This document shows positions 54,038-61,276 of a stretch of 61,276 bases of DNA, one piece after another; the stretch's first letter is position 1; each line of letters opens with the position of its first letter. The notes under the pieces were generated by a model, which saw only the letters and a program-made list of their open reading frames with translations, searched no databases and was not told the origin of the DNA. Both the position numbers and the translations under genes were made by a program. Origin of the DNA: Deltaproteobacteria bacterium (GTDB taxonomy: Bacteria; Desulfobacterota; Desulfarculia; Adiutricales; Adiutricaceae); NCBI GenBank assembly GCA_031265205.1, contig JAISCZ010000026.1:1-61276 (forward strand). The letters run 5' to 3'.

Positions 54038-56710
54038 ATGTCCAAGTTAATCACCTCCTTTCTCGCGGCCATAGCCTTTTATTCGCTATCCTCCGGGGCG
54101 CTTCTAGCCCAGGAAGGCCAAAAAGTGGCGGTCGCCCCCTACACAATCGTAGGCGTGACCGGCACCCAGTTGGAGCAGATCGCGAGCGTCGCGCAAAGCC
54201 TTTTGGACGTGACGGTTCAGGCCCTCGCGTCCCAGGGGTTCCAGGCCGTGGCCCTGGGGGGGCAGACCCTGAGCAGCACGGGCGCCGCCGTGCAGGCCCA
54301 GGCCCGCGATCTGGGGGCGGATTACCTTTTCACCGCCTCGCTGACCCGGACGACGGATTCCTATACCCTGAGCGGCCAACTGGTGGCCTTGGGGAGCGGC
54401 GGCAAATCTTCCGAGCGCATGGACGTTTTTTCCTCCCTTTCGGAGAACCTGCAGCAGAGCGCTCAGCGGCTGATCTTTCTGGTAACCGATCACCTCTTCG
54501 GCTCGGGGCCCAGGGTGGTGAACGTCACGGTCAGCGGGAGCCAAATGCTGGAGAGCCAGGCTATCTTAAACAGCCTGCGGATCCGCCAGGGGGGCACCTA
54601 CAACGAGGCCAAGGCCGCCTCGGACATTCGGCGGATCCATTCCTTGGGCTACTTTGATACCGTCAACGTGGAGGTGACGGACGTGGCCGGCGGGAAAAGC
54701 GTGCGTTTCGTGGTTACGGAGCGTCCCCAGATCGCCCTTATCGAGTACCGGGGCAACGAGAATTACGACAAGGACGATTTGGACAAGGTTATCGGCGTGA
54801 AGCCCATGGACGTGGCCTCCGACGACAAGATTCTGCAGACCGTGGCCAATATCCAGCGCTTCTACGCGGAAAAGGGCTATACCCTGGCCAAGGTCAACTA
54901 TGAGCTGGAGCCCATGGACGTCGGGAAAGCCAAGCTGATTTTAACTATCAGCGAGGGCGGCCGGCTCTATATCGACAAAATTGAGTTTTTGGGCAACGAG
55001 TTCTACGGCGACTGGAAGCTCTCGCGGGTTATCGAAAGCAAAGAGAAGGGCTTTCTCTCTTTCGTCACGGGCTCGGGAAAGCTGGATCAGGAAAAGCTCG
55101 CCAACGACAGCCAGCTCCTTTTGGCCCACTACCACAATAACGGCTTTCTGCAGGCGCGGGTGGGCGAGCCCGAGGTCTCGCCTTCCGACAAAACGGACGC
55201 CTATACCGTGAGCTTTCCCATCATCGAGGGCCCCCGCTTTCGGGTGGGGACGGTCACCATTGGGGGCGACCTGAACGAGGACGACGATCCCGACAAAATG
55301 CTCGACGCCCTGGACACTCCCGGCGAGACCTGGTTCAGCCGGGAAATCCTCATGGAGGACCAAAATACCCTGGCGGGCTACTACAAGGACAAAGGCTATT
55401 TTTACGCGGACGTGGAGACCGAGTTCGGGGAGCCCACGGACGATTTCCGCCTGAACGTGAACTTCCGGGTGATCCCCGGCCAGCTCGTCTACTATGACCG
55501 CATCGTCATCGTCGGCAACGAGCGGACCCGGGACAAGGTCGTGCGCCGCATGCTGGAGGTCGCCGAGGGCGACCTCACCTCCCAGTCCGGAATCCTCGCG
55601 AGCCAGAACAACCTCATGCGCAGCTCCTATTTCGAGGACGTGACCATCATTCCCAGCAATTCCCGGCAGGTTGAGGCCGATCTCCTCGATTTAAGGGTCG
55701 AGGTCAAAGAGCGCAACACGGGCTCTTTCCAGATAGGCGCGGGCTACAGCAACTACTCGAGCGTCTTTGGGACGGTGCGGCTCAGCCAGGATAACCTCTT
55801 CGGCTACGGCCGGCGCGTCGCCATCGACGCCAACATCGGCGGCAGCTACAATTATTTTGACCTTTCCTTTACCGACCCCTGGGTGGGCGACATTCCCCTC
55901 ATGATGGGTTTCGATCTCTTCAAGACCGCCAACGAGTATGACTATTACCGCAAAGACTCGATAGGCGGCTCCATCCGGGCCGGCTACCCGGTCTTCGAGC
56001 GTTTTTACCTTTCGGGGAGCTACACTTGGGAAGACGTGAAGATTAAGGACGTCAGCTTTTCTTCCTCGCAGTATCTGACGTCCATGATGGGTTCTTCCCG
56101 CAACAGTATTTTTTCGGTAAGCCTCAGGCGCGACACCCGCAACCACTTCTTCCAGCCCACCGACGGGTCCACCATGCGCCTCACCGCGGCCTTGGCCACG
56201 GGCTTTTTGGGCGGCGCGACTTCCTTTAGCCGCTACGAGCTGGAGCTGGCGCGCTGGATCCCGGTGCCTTTCTGGGACGGCGCGGCGGTGATGGGCCACG
56301 TGGAGGTCGGCCTCGAGGTGGAAAACAAGACCGGGGGCCTTCCCGTTTACGAAAAATACATGCTCGGCGGCATCAACTCCATCCGCGGCTACGACTGGTA
56401 CGACGTTTCCCCCAAAGACCCTCGCACCGGCGAGAATATCGGCGGCGAGAAGATGGGGGTCGTCAATTTGGAGTTCACCTTCCCCATTCTCGAGGACAGC
56501 GGCCTTTTCGCGGTCTTCTTCTACGACATGGGGAACGTCTGGGCCAAGTCGCAGACCTACAGCCTTTCGGACCTCAAGCGCAGCTACGGCGGCGGCTTAA
56601 GATACCTCTCCCCCATGGGCCCATTGCGCATTGAGTACGGCAAGGCCCTCGACGCCGAGGGCGACGAGTCCGGCGGTCGCTGGGAGTTCACCATGGGGAC
56701 GATGTTCTAG
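54038..56710 (+). CDS. bamA: outer membrane protein assembly factor BamA with an extra N-terminal domain
   Basis: BamA folds beta-barrel proteins into the outer membrane. ATG 54038 starts a signal peptide (MSKLITSFLAAIAFYSLSSG, cleavage near ALLAQ). Five POTRA domains follow (about 165-555: SLRIRQGGTYNE, IALIEYRGNENYDKDDLDKV, YIDKIEFLGNEF, and so on), then a 16-strand barrel ending WEFTMGTMF with terminal Phe. Residues 25-165 form an extra periplasmic domain resembling the nucleotide-binding-like N-domain of TolB-type proteins. The frame is open back to 53873, but that part has no signal sequence. It lies 161 bp after lolD. Confidence 0.95.
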   Translation: MSKLITSFLAAIAFYSLSSGALLAQEGQKVAVAPYTIVGVTGTQLEQIASVAQSLLDVTVQALASQGFQAVALGGQTLSSTGAAVQAQARDLGADYLFTASLTRTTDSYTLSGQLVALGSGGKSSERMDVFSSLSENLQQSAQRLIFLVTDHLFGSGPRVVNVTVSGSQMLESQAILNSLRIRQGGTYNEAKAASDIRRIHSLGYFDTVNVEVTDVAGGKSVRFVVTERPQIALIEYRGNENYDKDDLDKVIGVKPMDVASDDKILQTVANIQRFYAEKGYTLAKVNYELEPMDVGKAKLILTISEGGRLYIDKIEFLGNEFYGDWKLSRVIESKEKGFLSFVTGSGKLDQEKLANDSQLLLAHYHNNGFLQARVGEPEVSPSDKTDAYTVSFPIIEGPRFRVGTVTIGGDLNEDDDPDKMLDALDTPGETWFSREILMEDQNTLAGYYKDKGYFYADVETEFGEPTDDFRLNVNFRVIPGQLVYYDRIVIVGNERTRDKVVRRMLEVAEGDLTSQSGILASQNNLMRSSYFEDVTIIPSNSRQVEADLLDLRVEVKERNTGSFQIGAGYSNYSSVFGTVRLSQDNLFGYGRRVAIDANIGGSYNYFDLSFTDPWVGDIPLMMGFDLFKTANEYDYYRKDSIGGSIRAGYPVFERFYLSGSYTWEDVKIKDVSFSSSQYLTSMMGSSRNSIFSVSLRRDTRNHFFQPTDGSTMRLTAALATGFLGGATSFSRYELELARWIPVPFWDGAAVMGHVEVGLEVENKTGGLPVYEKYMLGGINSIRGYDWYDVSPKDPRTGENIGGEKMGVVNLEFTFPILEDSGLFAVFFYDMGNVWAKSQTYSLSDLKRSYGGGLRYLSPMGPLRIEYGKALDAEGDESGGRWEFTMGTMF

Positions 56711-56767
56711 GGGGGGCTTCCCGCCGCGCGAAGCGCGCCCCGGCCTCCCGGTCGGGGCGCGGCCTTT

Positions 56768-56790
56768 CCCGCCCCGGGCGGGGTTTTTTT
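56768..56790 (+). terminator. intrinsic terminator after bamA
   Basis: CCCGCC pairs with GGCGGG around a short loop and is followed directly by TTTTTTT. It lies about 60 bp after the bamA stop and separates bamA from tolB. Confidence 0.85.
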
Positions 56791-57002
56791 CCGGCGCCCG
56801 CCCCCTCGGGCGCGCTCCTTTTGGCTAAATAACGCCGCGACTTTGGGGAAGGGCGCGGTCCCTTCTTGAGGCCTGGCGACAACTCGCGGGCGCGCCCTTC
56901 TGGATTTTTAAGTTCGGAGGGGCTCTCCCGGGGACGCCGCGCGTAACTTTCGCGACGGCGCCCGCTCGCGCGCGGCCAACCCGTCTGGGGAGGAATAAAG
57001 CG

Positions 57003-58310
57003 ATGTCCAAGTTATTAAAGTTTTTCTCCGCGGCCGTTTTGCTTTTGAGCGGCGCGGCGGTCTCGGCCCTTCTCTGGGCCCAGACCGGATTGGAATACCA
57101 AAATCCTTCCGTTTTGATCCCCGTGGATCTGACCGGGACTTTTAACCGCTACAATATCGTCATCCCCAATTTCCTGCCCCTGAGCCCGGGCGGCGCGGTC
57201 GCCGACGGCGCGGACCGCTTCGCCAAGCGCCTGGGCCAGAACCTGGACATGACCGGCTATTTCCAGCTTTTGGATCCCCGCGCCTCCCTGGAGAGCAATC
57301 CCCGCGCGGGCCTGTCGCCCGCGGAGCCCATGGACTACGCCCCCTGGGCCCAGATTGGCGCCAATTTCGTCATTAAGGGCGCCATGGAGGCGAAGGGCTC
57401 CAACGTGACCATGGAGCTCCACCTCTTCGACGTGGCCACGGGAACGGCCAAGCTGGGGAAAAGATACGCCGGCAAGGCCGCGGACGCCCGGAAGATGATT
57501 AACCGCTTCGCCAACGAGGTCATTTTGGCCATCACCGGGGAGCCGGGAGTCTTCGGGAGCAAGATTATCTTCGTGAACGAGCAGAGCGTCATGCTCACCG
57601 AGCTTGGGAGCGACGAGGCGGAAAAGCTCTACTCGGGAAGGGGCGGGAACGTTTCCCACCCGACCTTGGGCCGCGGGGGCCGCACGGCCTGGACCCGTTT
57701 GAATGGCCGCAAATGGGAACTCGTGGTGGACGGGAAGGTCGTCTACGGCGGGAATCTGGTCATCGCCCCGGCCTTTTCCCCGAACGGGACCATCGCCGCG
57801 GGCTATTCCGGCCCCTCCAGCACCAATATCGCCGTGTTTGACGGTCGCGTTCCCCGGGTTATCACCAACGGCAACGGCATTGAGATTTCCCCCACCTTTT
57901 CCCCGGACGGCGGCCGCATGGCCTACGTCTCCGATCAGGGCGGCTCGGCGGGCATCTACGTGACCTCCTCCTCGGGCGGCGCGGGGACCCGCGTCTCCCC
58001 CGGCGGCAAGAGCACGGATCCTTCCTGGTCTCCGAAGGGCGACAAGATAACCTTCGTGACCCGGGAAAGGGATATCTGCGTCATGAACGCCGACGGCTCG
58101 GGCCTCAGGCAGCTGACCGGAGGACAGGGCGTGAACCGGCACCCGAGTTTTTCCCCGGACGGGAGGATGATTGTTTTCTCTTCCACCCGCCTCGGCAAAA
58201 GCCAGCTCTTCGTGATGGCCGCCAACGGCGACCGTCAGCAGCCCATGATTCCGGAATTTCCGGGAGCCCAGACGCTCCCCACCTGGAGCCCGGACATGCC
58301 TGAGATGTAG
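57003..58310 (+). CDS. tolB: Tol-Pal system beta-propeller protein TolB
   Basis: TolB is the periplasmic beta-propeller of the Tol-Pal envelope complex. The 435-residue protein has a signal peptide (MSKLLKFFSAAVLLLSGAAV, cleavage after LWAQ), the mixed N-terminal domain with LGQNLDMTGYFQLLDP and GANFVIKGAMEA, and six WD40-like blades with repeated FSPDG motifs (for example PTFSPDGGRMAYVSD). ATG 57003 follows GAGGAATAAAG. pal, usually next, is absent: two terminators follow. No tolQRA lies in the window. Confidence 0.95.
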   Translation: MSKLLKFFSAAVLLLSGAAVSALLWAQTGLEYQNPSVLIPVDLTGTFNRYNIVIPNFLPLSPGGAVADGADRFAKRLGQNLDMTGYFQLLDPRASLESNPRAGLSPAEPMDYAPWAQIGANFVIKGAMEAKGSNVTMELHLFDVATGTAKLGKRYAGKAADARKMINRFANEVILAITGEPGVFGSKIIFVNEQSVMLTELGSDEAEKLYSGRGGNVSHPTLGRGGRTAWTRLNGRKWELVVDGKVVYGGNLVIAPAFSPNGTIAAGYSGPSSTNIAVFDGRVPRVITNGNGIEISPTFSPDGGRMAYVSDQGGSAGIYVTSSSGGAGTRVSPGGKSTDPSWSPKGDKITFVTRERDICVMNADGSGLRQLTGGQGVNRHPSFSPDGRMIVFSSTRLGKSQLFVMAANGDRQQPMIPEFPGAQTLPTWSPDMPEM

Positions 58311-58343
58311 CCCGCGGGGGCGCCTTAGGGCCCCTGAAGGCGA

Positions 58344-58380
58344 CCCAAGGGGAGTTCCGCCTTGGGGGCACTCCTTTTTT
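58344..58380 (+). terminator. intrinsic terminator after tolB
   Basis: CCCAAGG pairs with CCTTGGG and the stem is followed by a run of six T, about 35 bp after the tolB stop. Confidence 0.8.
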
Positions 58381-58400
58381 AATCGCCTATAATTTCCCTG

Positions 58401-58448
58401 AAGGCCTCCGTCCCGCCGCGCTCCGCCGCGGCGGGACGGGGGCCTTTT
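58401..58448 (+). terminator. second, very stable hairpin after tolB
   Basis: AAGGCCTCCGTCCCGCCGCG pairs with CGCGGCGGGACGGGGGCCTT (one mismatch) and ends in TTTT. It may be a back-up terminator or may terminate a transcript from the other side. Confidence 0.8.
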
Positions 58449-59798
58449 CGCGTCCATGTGGCGCGCCCAAACGCCCGGGAGGCGGTTATCATGGCCCGCG
58501 CCGGCCCTTGGCGCGCCCGTCCCAGGGTAGCCCCAGGCGCGGCGCCCTTTCCGTTTCCCCAAGCGCGTCCCAAAGGCCATCCCTCGCGGTCGGGTCGGGG
58601 CGACTCGGCGCGTCCACGCGCCCTTTGGGCGCCGCCTTCAGCGAGACTTGGGGCGCGGCGTCCCTTTAAGGACAGGGCCGCCCGCGGGGCGACTCCGTCA
58701 GCGGCGGCTGGCGTCGCTTTCCGGGGGAAAGTCGGCGCGCGCCCTTCAAGTCCCCTTCAGCCGGCTCGCGACGCCGGCGCGCGCGGCCTTTTTCCCCGCG
58801 CGCCCTCGCGCTAAAGCCCGCGTTCGCGCGCGCGGCCAGCGCGGCGGCGACTAAGGCCAAAGAGGAGCCTCTTTTCGCCGCGAACTCCCCTTAGGCGCGG
58901 CCCCAGAGGCTTTTTAAGGGACAAGGGGCCCGGGCTTGGCGCGCGCCTTCTTAAGCCCGGAAGGTCGCGGGTCCCCAAAGGGCGTTTCGCGTGGGGGCCC
59001 GAGACCCATCGGCTCAGGGCTTCCTCCTTGGCGCCGGAATCTTTGGGGGGCTTCCCTTCGCTCTCCCTCGCGAGCTTACGCGGAGGACTCCGCGGGAACG
59101 GCTTTTCGCGCGAACCCGCGCGCTCCCTTCCGGGGGAAATCCTCGCGAGACCCGCGTGGGGGGCTTAACGCGTCGCGCGGATGGCTTGGGCGCGAGACCC
59201 GCGCGTTCGAACCTCGCCGCGAGGCTTTTAAAAGCCGCGAAGGGAAAGCGGTCGCGGCGCTATAGCCGGGGGCTTTTTTTCCGTCGCGCGGAAACGCGCG
59301 ATTTTTTACGCGCGCCCTTTCCCTTCAGGCGGCTTGGCGGTTAGGCGGCGTTGGGCCGCGGCCGCCTGAGGGCTTGTTTAGCCTTCTATCCGTCACCGCG
59401 CGTTTAAGGCCTTCGCCTTCCCTTCATGCGACCGCGATTGGCCTCAAGCGTCTTTAATCGCCTTCAAGCGTTCTTCGCCCAAAGACGCGCGTCAAGCGCG
59501 TTTTCGCGTCGCGTCTCTTTAAAAAAACGAATAGCGGTTATCGCGCCCATTCGCGTCACAATCTTGACAAAAGGGTGGGCCTGGAACATAAAATAAAGAC
59601 GCGCGCGCCTTTCCATAAAGCGAAAGCGCCTCGCGAGGCCCAAACTGAGGCGCCAAGCCCCAAATTTAAAGGCGGCGGAAATTGCCGCGCGCCTCGCTGG
59701 GGCTCGCGCTTGAAACCCGCCATGTCCGGATAGCGCGCGGCGCGGCCTTTTAAATATGACGCGCCTGATGACAAAGAATCTTGAACGTGGGAGAATTG
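58449..59798. other. 1.35-kb gene-free region before the autotransporter gene
   Basis: GC-rich low complexity with no ribosome sites or domains. A candidate promoter for the next gene is at 59564-59592. Confidence 0.5.
59564..59592 (+). promoter_or_regulatory. candidate sigma-70 promoter upstream of the autotransporter gene
   Basis: TTGACA (59564-59569) is followed after 17 bp by CATAAA, or after 19 bp by TAAAAT. It lies about 200 bp upstream of the start ATG 59799. Confidence 0.5.
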
Positions 59799-61276
59799 AT
59801 GCCAATCTTTAGCGAACATTCCCCAACCGGCTGGCGCGAGCGAGGCGCTCGTTCCGCCGCCTTCGCCTTGGCCTCCCTGGCCCTACTCCTACTTCTGGCC
59901 TTAGCCCCGCGCCCGTACGACGCCGCCGCCGGGCAAGAAGTGACGCTTACCGGACCGCTAACGATAACCCATGACGTTTTCGGCAACGGCGATCCACAAG
60001 AAGGCTATGACGCCCCGTCTCCCGGATATCTTTCTTCCCTGACGCTCCCCCCCGACGGCAACGCGGTCAGGGCCGTCGGCGCCGTCAACGTGACCACCTT
60101 TAATATTGTCGGCGGCGCCGCCATGGCCATCGGCTCAGGCGTCTCGGTCGGATACAACCTGGTCATCGCCGAAGGCGCTGGCCAGACGATGGCAAGCAGC
60201 GACGGGGCAATTTATGGCGGCCAAGCCCGCGGCGTTGGCGTCGCCGGCGACGCCACGGCGCGGGAAAACTGGATCGTCGCCGCCGACGGTGGCGAGCTGA
60301 CCGCGAAGTATTATATTCACGCCGGCTTCGCCGATACCGAGTACGGCGTCGCCCAAGCCTACGGCAACCAGATCGCCGCCTTTAACGGCGGCTCGCTGAA
60401 CTCGGGCGAGACGATTTACGCGGGTCGCGCCGTTAGCGAATTCGGCGACGCTCAGGCCTTTGGCAACCGGGTTATCGTCGACGACGGCGGCGCGATATAC
60501 GCCCCCCGCGTTTACGGAGGACTCGCGGGCTACGGCGCCTTCTCCGTCGCCGCCAATAATCGCGTCGAAATTAGCTATGGCGTGATAACCGAGAGAGTTA
60601 TAGGTGGATACGCGAATTCCTTAGACGGCCTCGCCATCGCCTCCGATAACCTCGTCGCCATTAGCGGCGGCGTGATTAGCGGGAGGATAGCCGGGGGATA
60701 CACGGAATCCGCTGGCGTTAACAACGCCGTCAATAACCGCGTCGAGATTAGCGGCGTCGCGATAATAAGCGGGGATATAATCGGCGGAGCCGTGACGTCC
60801 TACTCCAACTCCAGTAGCGTCGCGGCCCACGATAACCGCGTCGACATCAGCGGAACGCCGATTTTAACCGGGGCCAGTCTTTACGGCGGCTATAAAGACT
60901 TTGGGACCGGTGACGTTTTTTCCGGCAACGCCCTAAACCTTAAAGCTTCCGGCTTAACGGCGATGGCCATAGCCAATTTTGAGTTTCTCAATTTCTACCT
61001 GCCAGCGAGCGCGCGCGCCGAAGACGTCATTCTCACGATAAGCGGGGTAGCTTCGTTCCAAGACGACGCTGTCTCACAATTCTCCACCGTCTCCATGGCC
61101 ATCCCCGGGGCGGCCACTCCGCTTAAGCCCGGCGAGCGGATTATCCTTATTGGCTCCGCGAACCCTCTGGATGGCTCGCCCGCCAACGGCGCGGTTGCCG
61201 CCGCCCAGGGAGTGGCCCTGACCCATGATTTCCGTCTCGACGCCTCGGGAAACCAACTGGTGGCCACGCTCGCCGG
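59799..61276 (+). CDS. autotransporter-like surface protein, N-terminal part (runs off the window)
   Basis: The frame is open from ATG 59799 to the end, 492 residues. A long signal peptide has a positive start (GWRERGARS) and a hydrophobic core (AAFALASLALLLLLALAP). The body is Gly/Ala/Asn-rich and repeats units like NNRVEISGGVI, GRIAGGY and DNLVAISGG about every 30-35 residues, giving the strand pattern of a beta-helix passenger domain. The later part (LTISGVASFQDD, PGERIILIGSANPL) resembles the stretch before an autotransporter barrel domain. The barrel itself must lie beyond 61276. It probably acts in surface contact; no enzymatic motif is visible. Confidence 0.8.
   Translation, partial: MPIFSEHSPTGWRERGARSAAFALASLALLLLLALAPRPYDAAAGQEVTLTGPLTITHDVFGNGDPQEGYDAPSPGYLSSLTLPPDGNAVRAVGAVNVTTFNIVGGAAMAIGSGVSVGYNLVIAEGAGQTMASSDGAIYGGQARGVGVAGDATARENWIVAADGGELTAKYYIHAGFADTEYGVAQAYGNQIAAFNGGSLNSGETIYAGRAVSEFGDAQAFGNRVIVDDGGAIYAPRVYGGLAGYGAFSVAANNRVEISYGVITERVIGGYANSLDGLAIASDNLVAISGGVISGRIAGGYTESAGVNNAVNNRVEISGVAIISGDIIGGAVTSYSNSSSVAAHDNRVDISGTPILTGASLYGGYKDFGTGDVFSGNALNLKASGLTAMAIANFEFLNFYLPASARAEDVILTISGVASFQDDAVSQFSTVSMAIPGAATPLKPGERIILIGSANPLDGSPANGAVAAAQGVALTHDFRLDASGNQLVATLA

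Noticed and set aside
57015..58580. 521-residue minus-strand frame opposite tolB
   Set aside because: It is a stop-free shadow caused by high GC at third codon positions. Its composition (His/Gly/Ala/Arg-rich) is unlike a real protein, and tolB on the other strand is certain.

Overview
The window looks like chromosomal DNA of an anaerobic, Gram-negative bacterium of the old Deltaproteobacteria (Desulfobacterota). The evidence is gene order: hslV-hslU-argB-argD-argF, precorrin-2 dehydrogenase-hemA, and a lysS / lolC-lolD / bamA block, all familiar from Geobacter- and Desulfovibrio-like genomes. A csrA-fliW pair and an outer-membrane assembly set (Lol, BamA, TolB) also fit. This assignment is an inference from gene content; no rRNA is present.

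The DNA is GC-rich and unusually gene-poor. Spacers of 0.3-3 kb, made of GC-rich low-complexity sequence and short tandem repeats, sit even inside conserved gene clusters. Several genes are visibly broken. Together this suggests a genome in slow decay, as in host-associated lineages (inference).

Layout. 1-2.5 kb: accessory remnants, with an AT-hook protein tail, a broken SDH-type serine protease gene and a RelBE-type pair whose toxin has lost its start codon. 2.7-17.4 kb, mostly minus strand: TPR protein, nadB, argF, argD, argB, hslU, hslV, a XerC/D recombinase, fliW, csrA, a lone flagellar-rod-like gene on the plus strand, and NAD kinase. 18-23.2 kb, minus strand: a methanol-utilisation module consisting of a CobW-type GTPase, methanol:corrinoid methyltransferase MtaB, corrinoid protein MtaC and a methyltetrahydrofolate:corrinoid methyltransferase. 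Methanol methyl groups would pass from MtaB to MtaC and then to tetrahydrofolate. 25.5-27 kb, plus strand: a GntR/UTRA regulator overlapping a second, divergent corrinoid protein, a plausible sensor-regulator unit for that module.

27-32.6 kb is nearly gene-free. It contains a TnpB relic whose four zinc-finger cysteines are all arginine, and an HU gene. 32.7-34.9 kb: metK and two serine tRNA genes. 35-44 kb: a defence-type island with a DUF433 antitoxin, its ruined toxin, and a 1629-residue Type ISP restriction-modification enzyme. 44.2-58.3 kb: precorrin-2 dehydrogenase, hemA, an orphan HPt protein, lysS, a Panacea antitoxin with a frameshifted partner, lolC-like, lolD, bamA and tolB. The window ends inside a large autotransporter-like surface protein.

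The strongest points for follow-up are the regulator plus divergent corrinoid protein pair, and the pattern that all three toxin-antitoxin loci keep the antitoxin while the toxin gene is damaged in three different ways.
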